From: Chaetoderma sp. LZ-2023a
Lineage: Eukaryota > Mollusca > Caudofoveata > Chaetodermatida > Chaetodermatidae
Length of the DNA stretch: 64,000 nt
Direction: 5' to 3'
NCBI GenBank assembly: GCA_034401795.1
Contig: CM067369.1
Location: 139,264,496-139,328,495 of the forward strand
In this document: positions 18,618 through 30,174 of the stretch, in pieces
Layout: the number at the start of each line of letters is the position of its first letter
How positions within the stretch are numbered: position 1 is the stretch's first letter
Position numbers and translations under genes: made by a program
Notes under the pieces: model-generated
Database searches by the model: none
Told to the model about the DNA's origin: nothing
The model's input: only the letters and a program-made list of their open reading frames with translations

Positions 18618-20392
18618 AATAATAATAATAATAATAACAAGAGACCCAAGGGGCCTGTGTCGCTCACCTGGAGCACTATGCATTTTTGTCAAAATTGTTG
18701 GTGGGTGGTTTAGTAGTCTTTTGTGGACATTTTTGCAAGTCCAATATGGCCGCCAAACATGCTACATTTCTGACGTAGATCCTTCCCTTGAAAAAACTTT
18801 AATGGCACTCAGTGCCTAATCATATCTCCCAGATTTCCACCCAATCCGCTCAGTGGTTCTAGAGTTGTTTTGGCAAAAAATAGGTTATCGATGATGGCCG
18901 CAAAGTACATTTGGCCAATCAAGTTCCCGTGAACAAACTTGGTGCAGCTCTTGCCCTAGATGATATTTCATGCGTTTTGAATTGATCCCACAAGCGGTTT
19001 TGGAGAAGAAGATTTTTAAAGACATTCTAAAGATCGACAAGAATCTAAGATGCCATGAGAATAATACATTTTAAATTTCCCATTGCTTTAGTATGGGAGA
19101 TTTTGGTAGGTAATTGATCCAAGATGGCCACTAAACCATTTATCCGACAGTCTCAAAAACGGCAAAATTGAAATCACAATGCGCAAAAACATATATAAAA
19201 CCAATTTCGGCCTCAAAATCCATCAAATAAAAAAATCCAATATGGCCGCCAAACACACTATATATTGATTGGCCCACGGTGGCCAGTTTTTTTTGATGCA
19301 TGAACTTCTCTTAAACAAACTTTAATAGCCCTTAGTGCCTAATCATATATCACAAATTTCGGCCCGATTGTTTCAGCGGTTCTGGGGAAGAAGTCATTTT
19401 TGCAAAAACGAGGTCATCCAAGATGGCCGCTGAACCATTCGGTCAATCAGGTTCGCTTGAACAAACTTGGGTCAGCCCTTGCCCTAGATCATATTTCATG
19501 AGGTCTGAATTGATCCCTCAAATGGTTTCGGAGATTTTTAGACATTTCTAAAAATCAGCCGAAATCCAAGCTGGCCACCGGCCAAATTGGCTTCGTTTGA
19601 ACAAAATGGATTCTCTATGCCTTAAGGATGCTTCCTGCCAAATATAATTGAAATCGGCCCAGTAGTTCTCGGGAAGACATTTCAAATTTCCCATTGTTTT
19701 AGTATGGGAGCTTTTGGTGGGAAAATGATCCAAGATGGCCACCAAACCATTTATCCGATAGTTTTGAAAATTGCAAGTTTGAGATCAGAATACCCCCAAA
19801 ACCGACATAAAACCAATTTTGGCCTCAAAATCCATCAAATAAAAAAATCCAATATGGTCGCCAAACACGCTATATTTTGATTGGCCCATGGCCGCCATGT
19901 TTTTGATGGGTCAACTTCCCTTGAACAAACTTTAATGGCTCTTAGTTCCTAATCATATCTGCCCAATTTTGACCCGATCCCTTTCGCGGTTCTGGAGAAG
20001 TTGTTTTCACTAAAACTAGGTCAACCAAGATGGCCGCCGAACCATTTGACCAATTAAGTTCCCTTGAACAAACTTGGTTCAGCTCTTGACCTAGATCATA
20101 TTTTATGAGGTTTGCATAAATCCCCCAAGTGGTTTCGGAGAACATTTTTAAAGACGTTCCCTAAAATGGGCCAAAATCCAAGATGGCCACCGGCCAATAT
20201 GGCTGATCGGCTTCGTTTGAACAAAGTTGGATCCCTATGGCCTAAGGATGCTTTTTGACAAACATAATTGAAATCGGACCTGTGGGTCTTGAGAAGTCGC
20301 CTAAAGGAAAAGTTGACAGACGGACGAACGATGGACGGCGGATATATGGAGGGTTGCCATCGCATAAGCTCACTTGTGAGCGAATAAAAAGG
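18618..20392. repeat. Dispersed repeat copy A, with tandem internal units
   Basis: After a short (AAT)n, the copy begins CAAGAGACCCAAGGGGCCTG and CGCTCACCTGG. Blocks around AAGATGGCCGCC, TTCCCTTGAACAAACTTGG and AGCTCTTGCCCTAGATCAT recur (near 18900-18990, 19420-19500, 20030-20110), as do AACCAATTT.GGCCTCAAAA blocks (19200, 19810). It closes with GACGGACGAACGATGGACGG and ATCGCATAAGCTCACTTGTG. No protein is supported; it looks non-autonomous. Confidence 0.75.
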
Positions 20393-20599
20393 GAGGCAGA
20401 CAAATTATTTTCAAAAATAATTGAAAACAAAATAAATTGATAATCCTCCAGCATCCATAATCACGTGAACGCGCCACAAAGATCGCTACAACAGGCGAAT
20501 GAACGTTAATGCCGAAAATACACACATAAATGGATCCTCAAGGCTGTATAAACATAGGAAACAATCAAGAATTCCATGGAATTAAATGTCTCGCCTGTC

Positions 20600-21020
20600 T
20601 CCCATTTGTCACAGTTACTTTGACCGTTGACCTTCTGCCTACAATGTTATCATGCTGCTTCCTAACATTATAGGTAACCAGGTATCCAAGCTTAGTTGCA
20701 ATAGGATTAACCAATCCTGAAATATAAACTGAAAAGTTTTGCTAAACGCAAAAACTTAAGTTGAAAAAGTAGAATTCTGTATCTGGGTCACAGTGGCCTT
20801 GATAAGGCATTGTTGAGATATAAGGCAATAACTTTTGTTTAATGCAAAAACTTAACATAAAATATTAACAAAGATTATACCGTGAACTTTGACACCATAA
20901 ACTTGACCTCGTGATGCCTACATTAGTGTGATGCTTCCTTTCGATGTATATCTCCATGTACCCAAGTTTGGTTCCAATTGGATCAGGCATTGTTGAGACA
21001 TAAGACAATAACTTTTGTTC
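20600..21020. repeat. Tandem-like repeat built on CAATAACTTTTGTT-AACGCAAAA
   Basis: The block GATATAAGGCAATAACTTTT followed by GTTTAATGCAAAAACTTAA recurs three times (near 20740, 20815, 20995) with changes. It resembles the degenerate end of a dispersed repeat. No gene is visible. Confidence 0.45.
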
Positions 21021-21032
21021 AACGCAAAATTT

Positions 21033-21105
21033 TGAAAACAATTCGACTGAAAGTTGTTGGCGGCTTACCGGGCTTAGCCACCAACAATTTCAGTCCAATT
21101 GTTTT
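21033..21105. repeat. Foldback hairpin of the 87-bp family
   Basis: TTTTGAAAACAATTCGACTG and AAGTTGTTGGCGGCTTA form the left arm; TAAGCC-like ACCAACAATTTCAGTCCAAT and TTGTTTTCAA the right arm. A related half-hairpin with duplicated GCTGCCTAA.GCAGCAACAA blocks follows at 21345-21441. Confidence 0.65.
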
Positions 21106-21589
21106 CAATATATTTATCAGGTTCAGAGACATAACCTTTGGAATATGTCGTCTGCAAAAACTCAGTCAGACGGTTATTAGAGGTTTAAATACAATTGAAG
21201 AAAATGTTCTCTAAAGGCAGGTGGTACACATGTAGGTGGTCTTTATAGCAGGGTATTCCCCACCACCACACAATCCATTTAACACATGCGCATCTGGCTG
21301 AATCACCAAGTTAGCATCAGAGGTAGGGTGAGCTGGAGTCGATTTAAAAAATAATTTGACTGAAATCATTGCTGCCTTAGGCAGCAACAACTTTCACTGC
21401 TGCCTAACGCAGCAACAACTTTCAATCAAATACATTTCAAAATATTTTTAAGAGCATAGATGTCAGAGCACATAATACATATCTTAAATATTTCGGCAGT
21501 ACTGGAAAGGTTAATCCGTTAATTGGAATTTAATATCTAGTTTGGCAATAAAATCTGACATAGTGATAAATCAATGGACGGTGGAAACA

Positions 21590-21850
21590 AACCTATATTT
21601 GCCCTATGAAAGTGAGACTGCAAATATTTAAGGAGTGGTAACTCTGGTATTTGACGTCCTATCAGTTTCATTTTCACAACACAGATATTAGATGCCGACA
21701 TTAACATTGTGACCAAGTTTGGTGTCAATCCATCAAGAAATAACAAAATGAGCCGCCATTGTTGGTGAGACAGACAGACAGATGGATGGACGGACATACA
21801 GAAGACGGATGGGGTCATCGCTATACGACAGCTGACTGACAAGTAAGCGG
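21590..21850. repeat. Dispersed repeat end with GACAGACAGATGGATGGACGG
   Basis: CATTGTGACCAAGTTTGGTG, then a GACAGACAGATGGATGG run and ATCGCTATACGACAGCTG. This resembles the common 3' part of bivalve dispersed repeats. Evidence is only this resemblance. Confidence 0.4.
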
Positions 21851-21855
21851 AGTTA

Positions 21856-22456
21856 AGAAAACCAATTTGGGCTTCAAAATCCATCAAATAAAAAAATAGA
21901 ATATGGCAGCCAAACACGCTAAAATTTGATTGGTCCACGGCGGCCATGTTTTTTACCTATTAACTTCCCATGAACAAACTTTAATGGCCCTTAGTCCATA
22001 ATCATATCCCCTAAATTTCAGCCCGATCCGTTCAGCGGTTCTGCAGAATAAGTCGTTTTCACGAAAAAAATATGTCATCCAAGATGGCTGCCGAACCATT
22101 TGGCCAATCAAGTTCCTTCGAACAAACTTGGTTCAGCTCTTGCCCTATATGATATTTCGTGAGTTTTGAATCGATCCACCAAGCGGTTTCGGAGAAGATT
22201 TTTAGTCATTTCCTTAAATCGGCCAAAATCCAAGATGGCCACCGGCCAAATTGGCCGATCGGCTTTGTTTGAACAAACCTGGATCCCTATGCCCTAAGGA
22301 TACTTCCTGCCAAATATAATTGAAATCGGCCCAGTGGTTCTTGAGAAGTCGTTTAAAGAAAAAAGTTGACGGGCGGACGGATGGACGCCGGACAGACGAT
22401 GGACGGTCGCCATGGCATAAGCTCACTTGGCCATTCTGGCCAGGTGAGCTAATAAA
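21856..22456. repeat. Dispersed repeat copy B (same family as 18618-20392)
   Basis: Contains AATATGGCAGCCAAACACGC, CCAAGATGGCTGCCGAACCA, CAAACTTGGTTCAGCTCTTG and the family ending GACGGTCGCCATGGCATAAG, then a hairpin CTTGGCCATTCTGGCCAGG and TGAGCTAATAAA. 5'-truncated relative to copy A. Confidence 0.8.
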
Positions 22457-22812
22457 TTGATAAGAAGCGAATCTTATTACCGCATTTAACTGGAAATAAG
22501 GGTTGTGTAAGCTGTTGCTGTCAATTATAAAACAGCAACAGCACTGTTTATGACAGCAATGGTCTTCAGCAATGGTGTTTACAAACTGTACAGCAGCCTT
22601 TCTAATAATGGCTTTGTAACAATTAATCTTTAGACATTGGTGTGACAAGGGTTGAATAGTCAGGCTGAAAACTGTTGCTGCACTTGACAGTAACAGATAT
22701 CGTCAGCAAAATTATTTTCAAAATGGTCATCACCATGCTACATGCTATCCAACAAAACTTGTGAATAAAGCAATACTGAACTAAATTTATTGCTAGAATT
22801 AATTGGCTTTAA

Positions 22813-23044
22813 CCCTTTAACCCTCAAATTTATTCAAGACAATTTAAATTTTCTCAAAGAAAATGTCCACTTGCAGACCAAGAGAAGACTATTTTTGAAA
22901 ATGTATCACTGGAATGACTGGCTCGGTTATCGAGCCAGTCATTCCAGTGGTAAATTTTCAAAAACCGTCCTCTTTTAGTCGGCAAATGAACATTTCTAAA
23001 GATCACTACAGAAGCCCTTTTTTGCTGATATGAGTGTTAAAGGG
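22813..23044. mobile_element. piggyBac-like MITE, best copy, 232 bp
   Basis: TTAA target duplications at 22809-22812 and 23045-23048. Terminal inverted repeats CCCTTTAACCCTCA and TGAGTGTTAAAGGG (13 of 14 matching). The centre is a long palindrome: GTATCACTGGAATGACTGGC, loop near CGGTTATCG, then GCCAGTCATTCCAGTGGTAA. The following CAAATGAACATTTCTAAAGA part is shared with the other copies. No coding capacity. The intact ends suggest this is the youngest copy here. Confidence 0.88.
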
Positions 23045-23270
23045 TTAATGATGAATTAATTAAATAAATATTTTAGAATCAGTATGTGAATATGGTACAC
23101 TTCATCAGCTCATTACCTCACAGGGTATTAATTTCATTTCAATCTTGGGAATTAGGGAGTTGTGGTTTTAAATTACAAGATTAAATGTTTTCCTATGCTG
23201 GCTAAATATCTAAGATATGTATTGTGTGTGCTGACATCTATGACTTTGAATATTTTGATATTTATTTGAC

Positions 23271-23325
23271 AGAAAGTTGTTGCATTCTAAGGCAGCAATG
23301 ACTTTCAGTCAGATTATTATTTTGA
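23271..23325. repeat. Half hairpin of the 87-bp foldback family
   Basis: AAGTTGTTGCATTCTAAGGC and AGCAATGACTTTCAGTCAGA match the family centre and right arm; outer parts are decayed. Confidence 0.5.
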
Positions 23326-23509
23326 ACTAGTGAACAACTGCTGCTAAGTTAGTTTGGTCACTCTGTCAAATGATTACAAGGGTTTTAGAATGCAGTTAAA
23401 CATGCTATAAAGACCACCTGTACTAAATGCCAATTTTACTACATGCCGCCAAGCTGTTTATCTGATAGATTCAGAAATGGCATGGTTGAAATCAGCATAC
23501 TCATAACCC

Positions 23510-24066
23510 TGTACTAAACAAATTTTGGCTTCAAAACCCATCAAATAAAAAAATTGAATATGGCCGCCAAACATACTGTATTTTGATTGGCCGACTGCAC
23601 CATGTTTTTTGACGGATTAACTTCCCTTGAACAAACTTTAATGGCCTTTAGTCCCTAATCATATCTGCCAAATTTCGGCCTGATCCCTTCAGCGGTTCTG
23701 GAGAAGTCGTTTTCGCTAAAACTTGGTCAACCAAAATGGCCACTGAACCATTTGGCCAATCTAGTTCCCTTGAACAAACTTGGTTCAGCTCTTGCCCTAG
23801 ATCATATTTCATGGGATTTGCTTCAATCCACCAAGCGGTTTCGGAGAAGATTTTTAGACATTTCCTAAAATCGGCCAAAATCCAAATTGGCTTCGTTTGA
23901 ACAAACTTGGATCCCTATGCCCTAAGGATACTTCCTGCCAAAGATAACTTATATCGGCCTAGTGGTTCTTGAGAAGTCATTTAAAGGAAAAAGTTGACGG
24001 ACGGACGCCGGACGGTCGCCATGGCATAAGCTCACTTAACCATTCTGGCCAGGTGAGCTAATAAAC
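23510..24066. repeat. Dispersed repeat copy C (same family as copies A and B)
   Basis: Runs from AACAAATTTTGGCTTCAAAA through AATATGGCCGCCAAACATAC and CCAAAATGGCCACTGAACCA to GGTCGCCATGGCATAAGCTC and CATTCTGGCCAGGTGAGCTA. Same end hairpin as copy B. Confidence 0.8.
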
Positions 24067-24846
24067 TAATGAACATCTCCCCCCCCACCCCCTCCCATAT
24101 GTCCATACCCTACATCATTGACTTATAACCACTTTGTTTGCAGGTATTTATTTATTTATACTGTTAAAGATGCGTGTTCGCACTAGATGCTTGGAAGTGG
24201 TATTGTTTAGGTTTTATACTTTTGGAGGCTTAAAATGTTCGTCTGGGTCCACTGAAACAAATTGGATCATATCAGGTGATCATTTCATTACGCATGGATT
24301 GGTATAATTTTTTTTTGAGTTGTGATTTAATTGGGGGATCGTGCCTCTATTTCAATTTCACGACTTCAAAGAAGATTGTATTGATAATTTGATTTGTATG
24401 GGGTTAAATTATCATGTGTCATGATTTGTTTCGCTTCATTACATATTGGACCACAGTAAGACTATAAAAGTGTACAATTTGAATGGTTTTATTTTGGAGC
24501 ATTTTGATGTGGATATGCACCTTTAACACGATGAGTAGCAGGAGTTCATCCTGTTTCTACTATTATTATTATTATTATTATTGTCTATCACCTTCTTTCC
24601 CTAGAGGAAAGAGAGTAAACCGGCTATGTGAATCTGTGTTGATTCTTTGATGGGCCACCCATATGCAGTTTGTAAATAGTACTATAAATAAGCAAATACA
24701 GTTTACTTGAATTGAATTGAACAGATAATGGTTGTTTTTTGTGGGTTTTTTTACCCTTTTGCTTTTTGTGTTTTGCGAGTAGGGTATATATCACTAATTC
24801 AGTGATATTGACATATGTACAACTTTCAACTGTACATGTATGTACA
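24067..24846. other. Gene-free stretch
   Basis: Contains a C-rich run near 24080 and a short (ATT)n near 24560. No coding content recognised. Confidence 0.4.
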
Positions 24847-24850
24847 TACA

Positions 24851-26507
24851 CACCTGTGCAAAAGTTAAGCACCACCCTATTTTTACGCACATGCGAGGGT
24901 ATATTCATGTGCTATGAAGAAAGCAATAGCATAAACATTTATGTACCCATCCATCTTAGTGCAAGAGGTAATAATGCAACTAGAGGAATGCTGATTATGA
25001 TGGTGGGGAAACACTGTATGTTTTTGTTTGAACTTGAAAACGAGGCCTGAATATGGTTACGTTGACACAACTGACAACTATTGCCCTACAGTTGACACAC
25101 GTGGCTAGATTGTCATTAATGGTGTCTGAAAACGAAGTTTAACATCTGTGCACGAGTTTGAGACGGTCATTATTAATACCGGGTATATCCACCTTGTGCC
25201 TGGATGACGGCCTGGACACGATGTCTCATGCTGGTCACCAACCGACTGATACGCCATTGTGGTATTCGTTGCCATTCAAGATGGAGTGCGTCTGTTAATT
25301 CCTGTAGGTTCTGCACAGGAGGATCCCTCCTTCTCACCATGTTTCCCAGAATGTCCCAGATATGCTCAATAGGGTTCATGTCAGGGCTCCTTGCTGGCCA
25401 TGGTAGGGTTTCGATGGCATTCTGGCGGAGGTATTCATGCACAGCTCTAGCACGATGTGGTCGGGCGTTGTCATCCATGAATATAGGGTGGGTTCCAGGT
25501 GCATGATTTACAAAATGAGGGACCACAACTCTATCCAGTATGGAATCTTGATATCTTTGTCCATTTAGTGTTCCAGGTACAGTCAACAGATCCAGCTTAC
25601 AATCAAATGAGATGCACCCCCATATCATAACGGAACCTCCACCAAATGGAACTTCTTCCATGATGTTACGTTGGTCGTACGCCGTGCGTTTGGACCTCCA
25701 TACATGAGTTCGACCATCTGTGGCATGAAGCAGGAACCGACTTTCATCGGACCAGTGTACCCGTCTCCAGGATCTCATGTTCCAGTGTCTTCTTTCGTTG
25801 CACCACCTCAGACGCTCCTCTTTGTGGTGTGCAGTGAGGAGAGGACGTCTGACAGGTCTCCTAGCTTTCATGCCAGCAGCATACAGTCTCCTTTTGACGG
25901 TAGACATTGACACTCTATTGCGCGTTTCCCATTGCTGGCTGAGCACTCTGCTGTTGGTGAATGGAGATCTCCTAACAAGGCGTACTAGGGCTCGATCATC
26001 ACGGGCAGTAGTCTTCTTCGGTCTTCCAGATCTAGGCCTGTCCTTCACCTCGTTAGTTTGCCCATGTTTTGCAATCAAACGACTGATTACAGTATGGTTA
26101 ATGTTCAGCTGTCTGCCAATCTCTCTGCATGACATACCAGTGGTATGCATGCCTATGATTTGCCATTTCACACGATCACTTAACCTTCGTCTTGCCATAG
26201 CGGTTCACAATCAAGAGCTAATTCTCTCTGTACAAATAAACCACGGTCATGAACACAAAATTCCTAATCTTGTCGCCTAAATCTGTATGTAATGTTCTAC
26301 ACCTCAAACTGGACTTTTACATAACTGAACACGTGTGCTGTTTCCCGCCACGCACGGACATCAAGCGGCGTGAAGTCATGCATGCATGTGCATTTCGTAC
26401 TTGGAATTATGTCAGCTAACGCGGGGACAAAAAGTATGGCAGCCTAGTTGTACCATCATGTTTCTATGTTCTATTGTTTTTGCTGGTGCTTAACTTTTGC
26501 ACAGGTG
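24851..26507 (-). mobile_element. Tc1/mariner transposon, whole-looking, 1.66 kb
   Basis: Terminal inverted repeats CACCTGTGCAAAAGTTAAGC at 24851 and its exact complement GCTTAACTTTTGCACAGGTG ending 26507; they match over about 24 bases. A TA follows the right end (26508-26509); on the left the two bases are CA, so one TA may have mutated. Length and a single uninterrupted transposase gene fit the Tc1 family. It carries no other genes. Confidence 0.92.
25173..26198 (-). CDS. Tc1-family transposase, DD34E, uninterrupted 341 codons
   Basis: The N-terminus has a paired-type helix-turn-helix (ARRRLSDRVKWQIIGMHTTG, CREIGRQLNINHTVISRLIA) and a GRPKKT AT-hook-like linker before a second HTH. The catalytic triad is visible: Asp in HWSDESRFLLH, Asp in FMDDNARPHRAR and Glu in DMNPIEHIWDIL, with exactly 34 residues between the second Asp and the Glu. 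The glycine box FGGGSVMIWGCIS is present. It would bind the TIRs and cut and paste the element at TA. The length is normal for the family, the ATG is at 26198, and no break is visible, so it could be functional. Confidence 0.93.
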   Translation of the reverse strand: MARRRLSDRVKWQIIGMHTTGMSCREIGRQLNINHTVISRLIAKHGQTNEVKDRPRSGRPKKTTARDDRALVRLVRRSPFTNSRVLSQQWETRNRVSMSTVKRRLYAAGMKARRPVRRPLLTAHHKEERLRWCNERRHWNMRSWRRVHWSDESRFLLHATDGRTHVWRSKRTAYDQRNIMEEVPFGGGSVMIWGCISFDCKLDLLTVPGTLNGQRYQDSILDRVVVPHFVNHAPGTHPIFMDDNARPHRARAVHEYLRQNAIETLPWPARSPDMNPIEHIWDILGNMVRRRDPPVQNLQELTDALHLEWQRIPQWRISRLVTSMRHRVQAVIQAQGGYTRY

Positions 26508-27073
26508 TATATTTACATAGTCAGTTGCTGAGTTGGCCAATTAACAGTAGCAATATAGTTTATTGCTACTTCTGGAGTGGTAGGACACTCCCACCTTGAC
26601 TCTTTGCTTAAAAAACCACTTGATTAACACATACTAGTATTATCGAACTCATGCAGTACAGCTCAAAAATGGCCCGACTCGTCTACAAAACAAGGTAAAG
26701 AATGCTACTACTACTACTACTACTATTACTACTATTACTACTACCACTAGAATTATGACTAGATGACTCCACTTGCTATTATATCCAATAATAATTTCAA
26801 TTACCATAGTAACAAACTACAGGACGAGCAGGAGAATGAGCACCCATCCCCTCCATCCCCATTCCCTTGTCCAAGGATGCTCCCCATTAGCCAGCATCCT
26901 GTAAACAGTATATCATCATTATAAGTAAAAGTACCCTCCCCCAAAAATATATAAATGTTTATTGTTGTATCTATAATCATAGACATCCATGTATATTATT
27001 GAACTTGACTATGTTCTGTGCTTGTTTGTTACGTAACTGTCTTGTCCTTATTTACTACCCATATGTATCGCTA

Positions 27074-27109
<36 letters not shown>

Positions 27110-28189
27110 CCAAGTGACTAACTCTTTACACACACCCTGTTACAGTATTATATGTTGGTTCGCGGACTGAGAGGCCCACTCCAGGAGTTTTTCTTTCCAC
27201 TGTAATGACTGACAAGATAATTGAACCGGCTGTGAACTCTGGGGGGGGGGGGGGGGTTGGGAGGGTGCTTGGGGTGTGGGAAGGGGTGGTCTCCTCTTGA
27301 CCCGCGAATTGACATATTTTTCTCTTGAAATTTAAACTGTTTATGTGGATCAAGGGCCAAAGGGTTAATAAGGAAGTAGTAAATGTAATGTCTGAATTTA
27401 TAATTGTTTGTGTAAGTACTGTCTTGTCTAATTTATATATACCTGTATATATGTGTGTAAGGTGTCCGCCATAACTATAGGCAATGCCTTGGGCAGACAA
27501 CCTGGTATGATTTGTGAATTCGTTTACCTTGGAATTATTGAATAAATAATCTTGAATCTTTGAGAGATTATACACCATTATTTACAATACATATGTAATG
27601 TTACATGGGTGTCCGGTAGGTCTAACCCACCTACTATCCATTAGGGTAGCTTGTTTGGATGGTAGGGGTAGGAAAATCCCACCTTTAATGTGGGCATGAA
27701 CTTGCCACGAATTATAATCAAAGACAACATATGCCTAAATAAATAAAATTATCTATAATGTGCAACTAAATACCAGTCATGAGGGGTAAGAATAATGATA
27801 TCATCATATAACCACTAACCAGATGGAGCAATGCATATTTCTGGGGAAAAATAACTCTTCCGTATGTAAGTTTCTTACTTGTTACTTTTTCTGTAAATCC
27901 CGCCTCTCTGGTCTAGGAGAACAACCAGTCAATTCTATTCAACTGATGTATTGACTACGAGTTGTGTTGAAATTTGTTAAACAGTATTCTGTTATTTCTG
28001 GCGATGTTGTCTCGGTCTTAATGTAATATACTGGGATTCCCCTGTCAGGATACAGGACCGTCTGTGATGTAGTTTGAAGCAGAAGTGAATTGAATTGAAA
28101 AAAAGAAGTCGTGTGTAGCATCTTCAATCAATCAATCATAATCTATATCCTGTAAGAAGGCCTATCAGCCTGTTATGACTGGCTGCTTG
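26508..28189. other. Gene-free stretch with microsatellites and LINE-tail-like ends
   Basis: Holds (CTA)n at 26703-26745, (AAT)n at 27072-27110 and a 16-17-base G run at 27240-27256. ATTGAATAAATAATCTTGAATC near 27535 and TCAATCAATCAATCA near 28120 resemble LINE 3' tails, but no coding part is attached. Confidence 0.5.
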
Positions 28190-28749
28190 GGTTTTTAAAT
28201 TTTTATCTGAGGGTATTAATTAGTGTACCGTTTTTTGTAGTTGGTCTGATACCAATCGGGTTTTATATCGGCTGCGAGGTAATCATAGTATAACGGTTGA
28301 GTCTTCCATAACTTATCCAGCCTAGATTCAAAAGATAATATTGTTTGGGCTTAAACTACGTGTTGTGATAGGCTATTCCATAAGTCTATAACTCGATGTT
28401 TGAAAGAGTATTTTTGCAAGTCGAGTCTTGCTCTTGGTTTGTATAACTTTAGACTATGACCCCTAGTTATAAGATTTTCTCTTAACTGAAAAAATTCACA
28501 GATTTCTGGGTCATATTTTTTAGTTAGGATTTTGTAGGTCTCTATCATATCCCCCTTTTTCTTCGAAATGCCAAAGTTGGTAAATTGAGTATTTTAAGTC
28601 TGGCTTCATAGCTTAAGTATGATAGGCCTGGTTACTAGTTTAGTTGCGCGTCGCTGTACATTTTCCAGAAGGTCTATATGTTTTCTATAATGAGGACTCC
28701 AGGCCTGGTTTGCATATTCGACATGAGGTCTTACCAATGATGTGTAAAG
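28190..28749 (-). pseudogene. CR1/L2-like LINE, 3' terminal fragment
   Basis: Minus-strand reading: [20 protein letters not shown] and [16 protein letters not shown], then a break, then MIETYKILTKKYDP, LITRGHSLKLYKPRARLDLQ, HRVIDLWNSLSQHVV, and after a stop SFESRLDKLWKTQPLYYDY. This is the classic C-terminal end of CR1/L2-type reverse transcriptases. Its 5' side is cut by the I-like LINE at 28750. The RT palm of a similar element lies at 33004-33375 on the same strand, so both may come from one original copy split by later insertions. Confidence 0.75.
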
Positions 28750-30138
28750 AAGGAGCACATCCAGAACGCAGAGGCAAAGGCCAGAAGAAAGCTAAACATC
28801 ATGATGAAGCTGGCAGGAACAAAGTGGGGTGCCAACGAAAGGATCCTCAAGACCATCTACCTAGGTGCCGTACGACCACACCTTGAGTATGGATCCAGCT
28901 CATGGATGACAGCAGCTAAATCTCATCAACAGAACCTCGACAGAGTACAAAACCAGGCGCTGCGCATCATCACTGGTGGAATGAGGTCAACACCAATAGA
29001 AAAAATGGAGCAGACAGCAGGCATTCCCCCACTTAGCAAAGGAAGGGAATGCAAAGCACTGATCCAAGCTGCAAAGTTCAAATCGTTCAATAACCACCCG
29101 ATGAAGATCAGGCAAGCACAGCTGTCATCAGGAAGACTTAAAAGATCAAGTTTTGTGAAAGAGACAAATGCACTTCAAAGGAAACACCAAGAAATGTTGC
29201 CAGCACAAATAGAAGACCCAAACCACACCCTTGATCTTCCACCCTGGGAAAACAAACGAGAGTGCATAGCTATTCGCACCACAGTACCTCATCTCACAAC
29301 CAAAGATGAACACAGTGATGTGAGTAAGAAGAAGAAGGCCCTGACCCTAGCCATGCTGGAAGAAATGTACCCTCAGGAGACATGGATAAGGATCTACACA
29401 GATGGATCAGCCAAAGATGCAATTAGGAGCGGAGCTGCCGGACTGCACACACAGTATACAAACGGACATGAGTCAGCTACAATACCGACAGGAAAACACT
29501 GCACAAACTACAGAGCTGAAGTCGAAGCACTGGTTCATGCAGCTAATACCATCAGCAGAACAGCAGACCCTATTGCACAGATTGTCTTTTTATCTGATGC
29601 CCGCTCCGTCCTTGAGGCTATCACCAAAGGTAAGCTGCCACAACTTGAAGAAGCACTACAAACCATCAAATGCTTTCGGATAGCATTGCAGTGGATCCCT
29701 TCACACTGTGGAGTCCAAGGAAATGAGGAAGCAGACAAGATGGCAAAGGTGGGTGCAGAAGAAAATCAGACAGAAAACATGGTTACCCATACAGAGATGA
29801 AGACTATCATCAAGTCACTCTATAGAACACCTCAATCAGAAGATGCCTACCATCATCTCTCGAGGCCAGAGCAAGTGACCATTTTTCGTCTCAGAACTGG
29901 ACATAACAGACTAAACCAACACATGTACAGGCGGTTCCACCTTACGACATCGCCCGCTTGTCCTTGTGGAGAAGCAGAACAGACCACAGAGCACATATTT
30001 CAATGTTGTAGTACGTATCAGCTGCTGAGAGAAGAGATCTGGCCTTTGTCAACCTCTATTCTTGAAAAGCTGTATGGGCCTGTGGAAGAACTGCAGAAAA
30101 CCACAGATTTCATCTTGAGAACGGCTCTCCAAGTCTAA
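28750..30138 (+). pseudogene. C-terminal half of LINE ORF2: RT thumb, RNase H, zinc motif
   Basis: Open from the truncation point to TAA at 30136-30138. It starts in the RT thumb (LKTIYLGAVRPHLEYGSSSW, QNQALRIITGGMRSTPIEKM). RNase H follows with WIRIYTDGSAKDAIRSGAAG, NYRAEVEALVHAA, IVFLSDARSVLE and WIPSHCGVQGNEEADKMAKV, so the D-E-D-D set is intact. A C-terminal FRLRTGHNRLNQHMY and CPCGEAEQTTEHIFQCC cluster closes the protein. RNase H plus this tail places it near the I/Jockey-type LINEs with RNase H. The endonuclease and RT core are missing, so the copy cannot act alone. Confidence 0.85.
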
Positions 30139-30163
30139 TACCAGCGATCGAAAAGAAGAAGAA
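28750..30163 (+). mobile_element. 5'-truncated I-like LINE with 11-bp target duplication
   Basis: GATGTGTAAAG occurs at 28739-28749 and again at 30164-30174, directly flanking the copy: a target-site duplication. The copy starts within the RT region (AAGGAGCACATCCAG) and ends 25 bases after its stop codon in GAAAAGAAGAAGAAG, a GAA-type tail. A longer copy of the same LINE is at 46611-50382 on the other strand. Truncation at the 5' side is normal for target-primed reverse transcription. Confidence 0.92.
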
Positions 30164-30174
30164 GATGTGTAAAG

